DNA from: an uncultured Anaerococcus sp. | Lineage (GTDB): Bacteria; Bacillota; Clostridia; Tissierellales; Peptoniphilaceae | DNA length: 64,000 nucleotides | Reading direction: 5' to 3' | Assembly: GCF_943908415.1 (NCBI RefSeq) | Contig: NZ_CALTSY010000002.1 | Location: 52,331 to 116,330, forward strand | Shown: piece by piece, positions 44,402 to 52,914 of the stretch | Layout: the number at the start of each line of letters is the position of its first letter | Position numbering within the stretch: position 1 is the stretch's first letter | Translations under genes and position numbers: made by a program | Notes under the pieces: generated by a model | What the model was told of the DNA's origin: nothing | The model's input: only the letters and a program-made list of their open reading frames with translations | The model's database searches: none

Positions 44402-45133
44402 TCATTTATCATTCACTTGTTTTTCTGGCAGATATTTCCAGTACTTCTTTGGCATATTGGAAATCATAAGCTTATGATTTTTCCTATCATTTATTCCTAT
44501 TGCATTATAAAAGCCTTTCCAGGCTTCTTTAAAAATCTTTTCTTCATCTGTTTCTCTAGCTTCCATCTCTAATATTTCTACTTCTTCATAAGACCCATTT
44601 ATACAAAGTGAAGCTTTTTTTCTATTTATATCATATATTATAAATTTTTCCCTTGGCATTCTTTTTATAAAATGAGTAGTTATATGCATTAAGGAGTCGT
44701 GGTCTGGTTCTATTTCTGCTAATAAAAACCCTTCTTGAATTTCTCTAAATCTAGCTAGACCCTTATAAAAGTGGACTTCGTGATTAAAATTTCTTACAAT
44801 TGACCTAAAGTCTACAGCTGCCTTTTTAGATGATCCTAGATATGCTCTTCCATATATAAGACAAGATTTGATAGTCACTGCTATGACTTCTTCTTTTGTC
44901 TCATGATTAGACTTAAAAACTTTAAAGACATCAGCAAAAAACTCTTCTCCTATATTTGCCTTTATTGAGTCAATTACTCTTTCTGCTTTTACTAAATCAG
45001 TATCTACAAATTCACTTTCTAAAAAATTTATTTGATCTCCCTTTGGCTCAATCTCACAGGCACCAATTTCTTTGTATTTTTCAAAAACTATCGTAAGAAG
45101 ACCATCAAAACTCCCATCATAATTATAAATCAT
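44402..45133 (-). CDS. DUF4130 putative DNA repair protein (TIGR03915 type)
   Basis: A 243-residue protein of the TIGR03915/DUF4130 family: YNYDGSFDGLLTIVFE at the N-terminus and YLPEKQVN at the C-terminus are family marks. Encoded 2 bases after the radical SAM gene; this pair recurs in many bacteria, often with a uracil-DNA glycosylase. Role in DNA modification or repair is predicted from association, not shown. No glycosylase gene is in the neighbourhood. Confidence 0.85.
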   Translation of the reverse strand: MIYNYDGSFDGLLTIVFEKYKEIGACEIEPKGDQINFLESEFVDTDLVKAERVIDSIKANIGEEFFADVFKVFKSNHETKEEVIAVTIKSCLIYGRAYLGSSKKAAVDFRSIVRNFNHEVHFYKGLARFREIQEGFLLAEIEPDHDSLMHITTHFIKRMPREKFIIYDINRKKASLCINGSYEEVEILEMEARETDEEKIFKEAWKGFYNAIGINDRKNHKLMISNMPKKYWKYLPEKQVNDK

Positions 45134-45135
45134 TA

Positions 45136-46377
45136 TTAACTCACATCAAACATACTAAGCTGCCTATAGGAACTTGTATCAGCTGTAGTTAGCATATTCC
45201 TTAGCTCTTTAGGATCTTTAAACCTTAGTCCCCTATAGACACCATCTACAAGGATAAAATGCTTAGCCCTTTTTGTAGAGATTTTAAGCGATCTTAGGCT
45301 GTCATAGGAAAGTCTATGAAACTTCCTAGCCTCTATAATACGATTAGCATAAGTCCTACCAAAGCCAGGTACCTTCATAAGTTCACTATACGAAGCTTTA
45401 TTAATTTCTATAGGAAATATATCAATATTATTAATAGCCCAATTGCTCTTAGGATCTATAGCTAGGTCTAAATTATTATTCTTATTATCTAATAAGTCAT
45501 TGGCCTTAAAATGATATCCTCTCATCAAAAAATCAGCCTGATAAAGTCTGTGTTCACGCAAAAGCGGGGCCTTGTCTATAGCTTCTGTATACTTTGACTT
45601 TACAACCGGTACAAATCCTGAATAGTAAACTCTTTTTAAGGAATAATTATTATATAGCTTTTCGCTAGTTTTTATTATGTCTAAATCACTCTCTCCTCCT
45701 GCTCCTATAATCATTTGTGTAGTTTGTCCAGCTGGTAAAAACTTTGGTGTGTGGGCAAATCGCAACCTATCAGCCCCATAGACCATCATTTCATTTTTGA
45801 CATTAGACATGGGCCTTACAATATCCCCTATCTTTTTATCTGGAGCTAGGAGTGCTAATGATTTTTTTGTAGGAAGCTCTATATTTATAGACATGCGATC
45901 TACTAAAAGACCCATACGCTTTACAAGTTCTTCACTTGCTCCAGGTATGGCCTTCATGTGAATATAGCCATTAAATTTATATTTATATCTTAAAAGCTCA
46001 GCTATCCTTACTAGCCTTTCCATGGTATAGTCTGGGCTTTTAATAACTCCTGATGATAAAAATAATCCCTCAATATAGTTTCTTCGGTAGAAATTCATAG
46101 TAAGGCTAGCTACTTCTTCTGGAGTAAAGCTAGCCCTAGGCCTATCATTATCCCTGCGATTGACACAATACTCGCAGTTATATATACAAGAATTAGTCAT
46201 AAGAATCTTTAAAAGGGATATGCATCTGCCATCCTCTGACCAAGAGTGGCATATGCCACCCATTGACCCATTACCTAGGCCATCTATTTTATTTTTCCTA
46301 TTAGAGCCGCTAGATGAGCAAGATACGTCATACTTGGCCGCATCAGCTAAAATCTCAAGCTTTCTCTTAATATCCAT
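45136..46377 (-). CDS. Radical SAM protein, putative DNA modification/repair (TIGR03916 type)
   Basis: A 413-residue radical SAM enzyme. The [4Fe-4S] motif is CIYNCEYC (Cx3Cx2C) near residue 75. Following residues follow the TIM-barrel pattern, and near residue 330-350 is a helix-hairpin-helix-like DNA-binding element (MKVPGFGRTYANRIIEAR). Paired with the DUF4130 gene. Probably acts on DNA or nucleotides; reaction unknown. Confidence 0.88.
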   Translation of the reverse strand: MDIKRKLEILADAAKYDVSCSSSGSNRKNKIDGLGNGSMGGICHSWSEDGRCISLLKILMTNSCIYNCEYCVNRRDNDRPRASFTPEEVASLTMNFYRRNYIEGLFLSSGVIKSPDYTMERLVRIAELLRYKYKFNGYIHMKAIPGASEELVKRMGLLVDRMSINIELPTKKSLALLAPDKKIGDIVRPMSNVKNEMMVYGADRLRFAHTPKFLPAGQTTQMIIGAGGESDLDIIKTSEKLYNNYSLKRVYYSGFVPVVKSKYTEAIDKAPLLREHRLYQADFLMRGYHFKANDLLDNKNNNLDLAIDPKSNWAINNIDIFPIEINKASYSELMKVPGFGRTYANRIIEARKFHRLSYDSLRSLKISTKRAKHFILVDGVYRGLRFKDPKELRNMLTTADTSSYRQLSMFDVS

Positions 46378-46517
46378 AGGTCTTGTCCTTTATTAATTTT
46401 CTATCATACACTATCTATTGCAATAAGCTTATTATACTTTTAAGTCATTCATTGTCCATTAGATGATTATATAAAATTCAGTATCAATTAATTTGCTAAG
46501 TCACATTAAGATATTAC

Positions 46518-46546
46518 TTGGCAAAAGTAAGCTTTTATTATAAAAT
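46518..46546 (+). promoter_or_regulatory. Promoter of lipoprotein gene
   Basis: TTGGCA, 17-base spacer, TAAAAT (46541-46546), about 28 bases before the start codon. Confidence 0.7.
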
Positions 46547-46573
46547 ATAAGCAAATAATATAGGAGAGTATCT

Positions 46574-47311
46574 ATGACAAAAAATAAAATAAGAAGTTTA
46601 CTCCTAGCAGTCTTAGTAGGTATCTTTCTAGTATCTTGTAGTAATGATTCTAAGCCTAATAAAACTGATCAAAATATAGAAGAATCATCAGATAATAATA
46701 CATCTAAGAAAGAAAAATCTAAGGAGACTGGATCAAAAGATAGCAAGATAGCAGTAAATATCAAAAATAAAAGTAAAAAAGACAGTCATCCAGCAAAAAA
46801 AGAACTTAATAATAAAGGTGTTCAAAAAGTAATAGATGATAATCCACAAGCTAGTGAAGAATCTAATAAAAATCCAAAGGATGACGAAAGTAAAAAAGAT
46901 GAAGAAAAGGCAGACAGTAGTAAAGAAAATGATCAAGTAGATAATAATATAGAGGATAATCAAGAAGATTCTGATGCTATATATGTAACAGACGATGGAG
47001 AATACTACACAGGATACCATATCAATAGTGATGGAGAAATTGGACCGTATGGTAATCCTGAGTCTTACTACATTAAGATCGAAGGGGATTATCTTGTAGT
47101 CAAAGGCTCTATGGCATTTAATAGTAGTAATGAAAATATATTAGCTAATAACACCTATAAGTTTAAGCTTAGCGAACAAACTAAGCTTATTGGAGTTACA
47201 GGTGATGGAGAGTATGAAAGGTCTATAGAAGACTTTAATTATGTTACCAGCCCATCTAATGTAATAATTGTTAAAGATGGTAAAGTTAGCAAGGTAAGAG
47301 GATCTGCTTAA
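46574..47311 (+). CDS. Lipoprotein with charged linker, paralog 1
   Basis: A 245-residue predicted lipoprotein: signal peptide ending in lipobox FLVSC. Residues 25-135 are low complexity, rich in Lys, Asp, Glu, Asn and Ser. The C-terminal 105 residues form a compact domain with YYIKIEGDYLVVKGSMAF and NNTYKFKLSEQTK. The same domain occurs in the gene 87 bases downstream (YYVEAQNGVLTVKGSLDY, NNTYSFTINENTK). I do not recognise a named family. AGGAG lies before ATG 46574. Confidence 0.75.
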   Translation: MTKNKIRSLLLAVLVGIFLVSCSNDSKPNKTDQNIEESSDNNTSKKEKSKETGSKDSKIAVNIKNKSKKDSHPAKKELNNKGVQKVIDDNPQASEESNKNPKDDESKKDEEKADSSKENDQVDNNIEDNQEDSDAIYVTDDGEYYTGYHINSDGEIGPYGNPESYYIKIEGDYLVVKGSMAFNSSNENILANNTYKFKLSEQTKLIGVTGDGEYERSIEDFNYVTSPSNVIIVKDGKVSKVRGSA

Positions 47312-47398
47312 AATAATCCTTTATATCTTAATTAAACTAATATTTAACAGAAAATTAGTTTATTTAAGGTATAATATATAGATAACAGGAGGACTGGT

Positions 47399-48187
47399 AT
47401 GAACATAAAAATATTTAATAAAACTCTTCTAGTAGCTATGCTTGGTGTATCCCTTGTTGCTTGTGATAATAGCACAGCATCTACAAATAATAGCGTAAGT
47501 CCTACAGAAGTATCCACAGAGGATAATAATGAACAATCAAATGATATGATTGATCAATCAATGAAAGATGCTGATGAAAATAAGGCAGATGATTCAAATA
47601 AAGATGAAAACAAAAAAGAAGAAACTAAAAAAGATACTACTATAGAGAAAAAAGATAGTAAAGATGATAAAAAGGCTACTAATACAGATAATTCTGATAA
47701 GCAATCAGAAACTTCTACTGTAGATGTTAAAAAAGATGAAGATAAGACATCTGAAAAAGAAAAAGTAGCTGATAATACTACTGCTAAAGAAACAGAAGCT
47801 CCAAAAGAAGATACAAGCTCTAATACACAAGATGGTTCCTACGTTACTACACTAATTGCTAGTAAACAAGGAGCTAGAGATCCAGAAATGTCCATTGCGG
47901 ATGCTTATTATGTAGAAGCTCAAAATGGTGTTCTAACAGTTAAGGGAAGCCTAGATTATAGGGCAAATCCTGAAAACTACGATAATGTAAAAGAGCTAGA
48001 AAATAATACCTACAGCTTTACAATCAATGAAAATACTAAATTCCAAGCTGTTGGTGGCATGGCAGAACCACAAAACTTTACAGCTGCTGAATTCAACGAA
48101 TATTACAAGGGTATTTCTGAATCAGGTCTAGCACTAATCATAGAAGTAAAAGATGGAGTAGTTCAAACAGCAAGTTTCTCATCATAG
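47399..48187 (+). CDS. Lipoprotein with charged linker, paralog 2
   Basis: A 262-residue predicted lipoprotein: signal peptide with lipobox SLVAC, then a long Lys/Asp/Glu/Thr linker (about residues 25-140), then the same C-terminal beta-rich domain as paralog 1 (YYVEAQNGVLTVKGSLDY around residue 183). Preceded by AGGAGG and by a TATAAT without a clear -35. Tandem duplication of a surface lipoprotein is the simplest reading; function unknown. Confidence 0.75.
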   Translation: MNIKIFNKTLLVAMLGVSLVACDNSTASTNNSVSPTEVSTEDNNEQSNDMIDQSMKDADENKADDSNKDENKKEETKKDTTIEKKDSKDDKKATNTDNSDKQSETSTVDVKKDEDKTSEKEKVADNTTAKETEAPKEDTSSNTQDGSYVTTLIASKQGARDPEMSIADAYYVEAQNGVLTVKGSLDYRANPENYDNVKELENNTYSFTINENTKFQAVGGMAEPQNFTAAEFNEYYKGISESGLALIIEVKDGVVQTASFSS

Positions 48188-48192
48188 ATATG

Positions 48193-48231
48193 TAAAAAAG
48201 AGTAAGACTTTTTAAGTCCTACTCTTTTTTA
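48193..48231. terminator. Terminator after lipoprotein 2
   Basis: AAAAAAGAGTAAGACTT pairs with AAGTCCTACTCTTTTTT; T-rich on both strands between convergent genes. Confidence 0.9.
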
Positions 48232-48322
48232 AGTGTATAATTTTCTATTTCTTATAAAAAATCTAAGTAATTTTTAAAATTCAAATATATATTAAATTCC
48301 AAAAAATTTCTTATAACTTACT

Positions 48323-49693
48323 CTATTTACTAAGCTCAGCCACTTGACTTTCTGGCATATCTTTTTCAAAATTCCATGGGTCTTTTGATTCTGCATATCT
48401 TACAAATATAGACAATATCGCAAAGCCTGCTAATAGATATTGGTAGAATAAAAATGGCATTATATCTACTGGAGCTAGTAAACCTTCAGTAAATTTAGCT
48501 GCTACTAATAATTGAATACCATAAGGAATTACACCCTGACCAACGCATGCAAATATATCTAAGAGCGAAGCAGACCTTCTAGGGTCAACCTTGTAGTCAT
48601 TAGAAAGTCTTTTAGCTATAGGTCCTGCTATTACTATAGATACAGTATTATTTGCAATAGCTATATCCATCAAAAATACTATAAGACAAGTACCTAATTC
48701 AGCTGACCTCTTACCCTTAACAAAGGATAGTATCTTATCATTTATGAAGTCCAGTCCACCTTCTTTATTTACCATATATGATAGACCACCTATCATCATG
48801 GATAGTAAGAAAATCTCATTCATAGATGCAAATCCATCATAGATAAGCTTTGATAAGGCTATAAAATCAAAACCATTTTGAAATAGCATGATTAAGCTTG
48901 AAAAAATAATCCCACTTGTTAGTACTACAAATACATTGATTCCTATTAAAGCTGTGATTAGCACCAATAAATATGGTAATACTTTTATTATCTCAACAGG
49001 ACCAGTTTCTATTGGAACAGTTGTATCTGGTCTACCAAAGACTATAAATAAAATTATAGATATTATAGCAGCTGGTAGGGCTATCCTTAGATTCATCTTG
49101 AATTTATCTTTCATGCTTACATTTTGTGTTTTTGTAGCAGCTATGGTTGTATCTGATATGATTGATAAGTTATCACCAAACATAGTTCCACTAACAAGGG
49201 CTGCTAAACTCATAGCTGTATTTAAACCAGCCCCTTGAGCTAAACCAATAGTTACAGTTGTAAGAGATGAAACTGTACCAACTGATGTACCTGTAGCCGT
49301 TGCCATAAAACCTGCTATAACAAATATGCCTGCAATTATAAGGCTTGGCGGTATAAATCTAAGTCCTAGATTTACCACTGCATCACGCCCACCACTTGCT
49401 TCTGCTACTGCTGAAAACGCTCCAGCTAGTAAGTAGATTAGGCACATAGATATGATATCTTCATTACCACATCCTTCTATAAAGGTTGCAAATTTAGTAT
49501 TCAAGTCATCTTTAAATATTATAAAGGCAACTATTACGGCCACAAAGGCTGCCACTGGTGCCGGCATTTGATAAAAGGCCATGTCTACACCTTGGTTTTG
49601 CAAAATAATCCCTGTTACAAAGTAAATTACTATAAAAACCAAAAATGGTATTAAGGCATAGGCTCCTGATTTTTTACTTTTACTATTTTCCAT
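48323..49693 (-). CDS. NhaC-family Na+/H+ antiporter-like transporter
   Basis: A 456-residue membrane protein with about eleven to twelve hydrophobic segments. NhaC-type signature region GFMATATGTSVGTVSSLTTV near residue 125-145 and SGTMFGDNLSIISDTTIAA near 165. Last gene of the corrinoid methyltransferase operon, 10 bases after a methyltransferase gene. Could serve Na+ homeostasis or, more interestingly, import a methylated substrate in exchange for another ion; the latter is a guess from context. Confidence 0.85.
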   Translation of the reverse strand: MENSKSKKSGAYALIPFLVFIVIYFVTGIILQNQGVDMAFYQMPAPVAAFVAVIVAFIIFKDDLNTKFATFIEGCGNEDIISMCLIYLLAGAFSAVAEASGGRDAVVNLGLRFIPPSLIIAGIFVIAGFMATATGTSVGTVSSLTTVTIGLAQGAGLNTAMSLAALVSGTMFGDNLSIISDTTIAATKTQNVSMKDKFKMNLRIALPAAIISIILFIVFGRPDTTVPIETGPVEIIKVLPYLLVLITALIGINVFVVLTSGIIFSSLIMLFQNGFDFIALSKLIYDGFASMNEIFLLSMMIGGLSYMVNKEGGLDFINDKILSFVKGKRSAELGTCLIVFLMDIAIANNTVSIVIAGPIAKRLSNDYKVDPRRSASLLDIFACVGQGVIPYGIQLLVAAKFTEGLLAPVDIMPFLFYQYLLAGFAILSIFVRYAESKDPWNFEKDMPESQVAELSK

Positions 49694-49703
49694 TTTAACC
49701 TCA

Positions 49704-50816
49704 TTATAAATTTATAGCTTCTGGCATCTCGCCAAGTTTAGCATCTTTACCGTATTTATTAATGGCATATATAAAAGCATCCAAGTTTTCTATTGGAGTG
49801 CCAACTGGAGAACCACATCCTGTTGCTGCTATATAGCCATTTTTGGCATCTGCTGCTTTTGCTATACATTCCCTTACAGATTCTATAACATCATCAATTG
49901 TTCCATAACGCATCACTTCTACTGGTGGCACATTACCTACTACAATCAGATTATCTTCTATTTCCTCTTTGCAAGCTTCTAAGTCTTCACAGTTATCAAC
50001 GCTGTAAAAGTCTATATCTAAATCATTGTAATACTTCCATTGCTTATTAGTGTGACCACAAATATGTAAGTTTGGCTTGATACCATTAAGTTCATAATAA
50101 GCTGTTAATTGTCTTTTTAGATAAGGCAATGAGAATTCTTTAACTTGCTTTGGGCTTAATATGTCATCACAACCCACAGGATCTACTACCATAACACTGC
50201 TTGGTCCAAATTCGTCCTTAAAAGCACGAGCCCATGCCATATTTGCCTCGATACAAAATTCTAAGAGTTTTTTTACTTCATCTGGTCTCTTTCTTAAGTC
50301 TCGTAGAAGTTTATTTATAGGTCTTATAGCTGCTGCAGTTGTTATAGGGCCAGGGATTTCTGTTTCTATGCCCATGTCAGGAAATCTTTCTTTTTGAATA
50401 CGTGCTCTTTCTAGTTTAGGAGCCAAAACCTCATTTGTATAAGGATCTGGAATTTCAATTAAGCTCATATCAAGCTCATCTTCCATTACAAACTCTTCTA
50501 TATAGTCTATGTCATTTTCTGGAAAAACTAACTTTGAGCCTAAAGCATGACCCATTGTCCTTAAGCTAAGCTCTTCTGTTAGACCCACCATTTTGTACTT
50601 ATCATATTTATATCGGATAATATCTGATAGTTTATCTACATCCTCCATATCACTTATAGTATAGTTAAGGTGATTCGCTATAATCCTATTAGTACTCATA
50701 ATAGCAAAGGGTACATGGTCGACTCTTTGCCCACTTAGATAAGCCCCTGTCCTCTCTGATGAGGTCATCTCTGGCTTATAACTTTGCATCTCTTTTTCAA
50801 GTTCTTCTTTATCCAT
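49704..50816 (-). CDS. UroD/MtaA-family methyltransferase, paralog 2
   Basis: A 370-residue member of the uroporphyrinogen decarboxylase superfamily, the MtaA-like methyltransferase branch. The zinc-site pattern is intact: LHICGHT (His-x-Cys) near residue 250 and ATGCGSPVG (Cys) near 338. No porphyrin pathway genes are nearby, so it is not HemE. Closely related to the gene upstream (same length, shared blocks such as VDPVGCDDILSPKQV). Likely transfers methyl groups to or from the corrinoid protein in this operon. Substrate unknown. Confidence 0.85.
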   Translation of the reverse strand: MDKEELEKEMQSYKPEMTSSERTGAYLSGQRVDHVPFAIMSTNRIIANHLNYTISDMEDVDKLSDIIRYKYDKYKMVGLTEELSLRTMGHALGSKLVFPENDIDYIEEFVMEDELDMSLIEIPDPYTNEVLAPKLERARIQKERFPDMGIETEIPGPITTAAAIRPINKLLRDLRKRPDEVKKLLEFCIEANMAWARAFKDEFGPSSVMVVDPVGCDDILSPKQVKEFSLPYLKRQLTAYYELNGIKPNLHICGHTNKQWKYYNDLDIDFYSVDNCEDLEACKEEIEDNLIVVGNVPPVEVMRYGTIDDVIESVRECIAKAADAKNGYIAATGCGSPVGTPIENLDAFIYAINKYGKDAKLGEMPEAINL

Positions 50817-50856
50817 TTCTTCTCCTTAAAATATATCTTCAAATCCTACGAGGAAA

Positions 50857-51969
50857 CTATTGCCAAACAGCTTCTGGTACTTCTCCAATTTTTGCATTTT
50901 TGCTATATTTTTGTACCGCATATACAAAGGCATCTAGGTTTTCTTTTGGTGTACCGGCTGGAGTTCCACATCCTGTAGCACAAATGTATCCATTCTTATT
51001 ATCTGCTCCATCTTTTATACATTGCTTTACAGATTCTATGACATCATCTATGCTTCCATTTCTCATAACTTCAACTGGTGGGACATTGCCCATTAGACTT
51101 AAGCTATTTTCAATTTTTTCCTTGCACTCTGTTAGGTCATGGCAATTATCTAAGCTAAATGATCCTATATCTAATTTGCTTATCATCTCCCATTGTCTAT
51201 CAGTATGACCACATATATGTAGATTAGGCTTGATTCCATTTAACTTATAAAGCCTAGTGGTCAAATCTTTTATATAGGGATAGGAAAATTCATCTACTTG
51301 TTTAGGACTTAGTATGTCATCACATCCTACCGGGTCTGCTATCATAACCCCTACTGGTCCAAATTCATTTTTAAAGGCCTCAACCCATTTCATGTTTGCA
51401 TTGACACAAAATTCTAAGAGTTCTTTTACTCCCTCTGGATTTTTTCTAAGGTCTCTTAATAATTTGCTAATAGGTCTTATAGCAGCTGCTGTTGAAATAG
51501 GCCCAGCTACAAAGGTTGATATAGCTTGATCTGGAAAATTCTCTTTAAGTTTCTTCGCATCTTCAAGTTTCTTTTTCAAAAGTTTATTATTATAAGGATC
51601 CGGCAACTCGATTAAGTCCATATCTAGCTTATCACTTAATATATAATGATCTACATGGTCTATATCATCATTTGGAAAAATCCCGGTAGAACCTATAGCA
51701 TAGCCCATAGCCCTTAGATTTAGCCCTTCTGATATACCATAAACTTTGTATTCTTCAGTCCTGTTTTTTATAATCTTTATGCGATTATCGACATCTTCTG
51801 TTTCCTTTAGGCTATAACCCATATTCAAGCCATAAACAACATCCAAACTCATGATATTATATGGTAAATGATCTACACGTTCTCCATTAAAGTAAGCTCT
51901 CAATCTCTGATCAGAAGTCATTTGAGGATTATAAGCTGAAAGCTCTTTTTGAAGTTCTTCTTTATCCAT
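50857..51969 (-). CDS. UroD/MtaA-family methyltransferase, paralog 1
   Basis: A 370-residue protein of the same family and length as its downstream neighbour, with the zinc motif LHICGHT near residue 250 and ATGCGTPAG near 338. The two proteins share large identical blocks (IADPVGCDDILSPKQV versus VVDPVGCDDILSPKQV), so they arose by tandem duplication. Differences concentrate in the N-terminal half, near positions likely to contact substrate. GGAG precedes ATG 51969. Either one methylates corrinoid and one demethylates it, or they use different substrates. Confidence 0.85.
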   Translation of the reverse strand: MDKEELQKELSAYNPQMTSDQRLRAYFNGERVDHLPYNIMSLDVVYGLNMGYSLKETEDVDNRIKIIKNRTEEYKVYGISEGLNLRAMGYAIGSTGIFPNDDIDHVDHYILSDKLDMDLIELPDPYNNKLLKKKLEDAKKLKENFPDQAISTFVAGPISTAAAIRPISKLLRDLRKNPEGVKELLEFCVNANMKWVEAFKNEFGPVGVMIADPVGCDDILSPKQVDEFSYPYIKDLTTRLYKLNGIKPNLHICGHTDRQWEMISKLDIGSFSLDNCHDLTECKEKIENSLSLMGNVPPVEVMRNGSIDDVIESVKQCIKDGADNKNGYICATGCGTPAGTPKENLDAFVYAVQKYSKNAKIGEVPEAVWQ

Positions 51970-51978
51970 TTCTTCTCC

Positions 51979-52491
51979 TTAATTTCTAAAGTGTTTTTCT
52001 CCTATGATATATTCTTCTAACTGGCTTATTAATACTAAATATATAGCAATATTTCCTAACATATGATTGATATCAAAGGGGATTGAGCCTGCATATAAGG
52101 CAAGGAAAGCCTTTTTACCAGGGCTTACTAACAAAATTTGCATAAGTGTTATTATAAAACCATATACAAAGCCTGATAATCCTAGAAAAATTGTCTTGTT
52201 TGTCTTACTTTTCTTTAATCTTATCTTATTAAATATTAAATAGTTAAATACAGCTAAGATAGCAAAATCAACAACTTGAAAGGCAACCCAATAACCGAAA
52301 CCTAGATAAAAGCTTGTAATTATCATAGTTACAGCATTTACAATTAGTGATTCATCAAGCCTATCATCAATGGCTAATATTAAGATTATATCTGATAGTA
52401 TCTGTACATTTGGTATAATATTTAGGCTAATCCTTGTTATTACGCATATGGCACAAAGGCTTGCTAGCCTTGTAAGCTTTTTGGTATCCAT
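51979..52491 (-). CDS. ECF transporter S-component-like membrane protein
   Basis: A 170-residue protein with about five to six hydrophobic helices. The overall shape (IPNVQILSDIILILAI, then LGFGYWVAFQVVDFAILAVFNYLIF, then LSGFVYGFIITLMQ) is that of substrate-binding S components of energy-coupling factor transporters. Its neighbour encodes a DUF4430 lipoprotein of the kind linked to cobalamin. In a corrinoid methyltransferase operon, corrinoid uptake is the best guess; ECF ATPases must be elsewhere. Confidence 0.7.
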   Translation of the reverse strand: MDTKKLTRLASLCAICVITRISLNIIPNVQILSDIILILAIDDRLDESLIVNAVTMIITSFYLGFGYWVAFQVVDFAILAVFNYLIFNKIRLKKSKTNKTIFLGLSGFVYGFIITLMQILLVSPGKKAFLALYAGSIPFDINHMLGNIAIYLVLISQLEEYIIGEKHFRN

Positions 52492-52905
52492 CTACATTTG
52501 TTCAAATCTAAATTCTATCTTATCTCCATCTTTTGGTACATAGTCACCAATACCAACATCAGCCATTTCATCATTTACATAATACATCCAGTATTGATTT
52601 GCGCTCTCATCTTGGCTTATGCCCTCAAGTTCTGTCATCATGCCATCTTTAAATACTGCCTTATGATTTTTTTCTAGATATTTTTCTAATCCATCTTCGT
52701 CAATAGCAGCATCTTCTGTTAATACTTCTTTATCATTTACCTTATCATTGATTGTTATCTTTATATCAGTAGTCTCTGGAGTTTCAGCTGGAGCTTCTAC
52801 AGTGGTATTTTCCTTATCTGTAGTGTCTGCTTGATTGTTACATGATGTTAAAGTAAAAGTTGTTATTGCTAAAAAAGATAAGATGTATTTTTTAAAATTT
52901 TTCAT
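52492..52905 (-). CDS. DUF4430 lipoprotein (transcobalamin-like domain)
   Basis: A 137-residue predicted lipoprotein with lipobox FTLTSC and a short acidic linker, then a DUF4430-like domain: DEDGLEKYLEKNHKAVFKDG and the end NQYWMYYVNDEMADVGIGDYVP, the characteristic WxYYVN motif. DUF4430 domains resemble the C-terminal cobalamin-binding domain of transcobalamin. Start codon 9 bases after the activase gene stop. It overlaps nothing but abuts the ECF-S-like gene, suggesting a joint capture and uptake system. Confidence 0.75.
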   Translation of the reverse strand: MKNFKKYILSFLAITTFTLTSCNNQADTTDKENTTVEAPAETPETTDIKITINDKVNDKEVLTEDAAIDEDGLEKYLEKNHKAVFKDGMMTELEGISQDESANQYWMYYVNDEMADVGIGDYVPKDGDKIEFRFEQM

Positions 52906-52914
52906 ATTTTCCTC

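Noticed and set aside
49704..51969. Heme biosynthesis uroporphyrinogen decarboxylases.
   Set aside because: The His-x-Cys...Cys zinc motif and the corrinoid protein/activase context indicate methyltransferases; no other heme genes are present.
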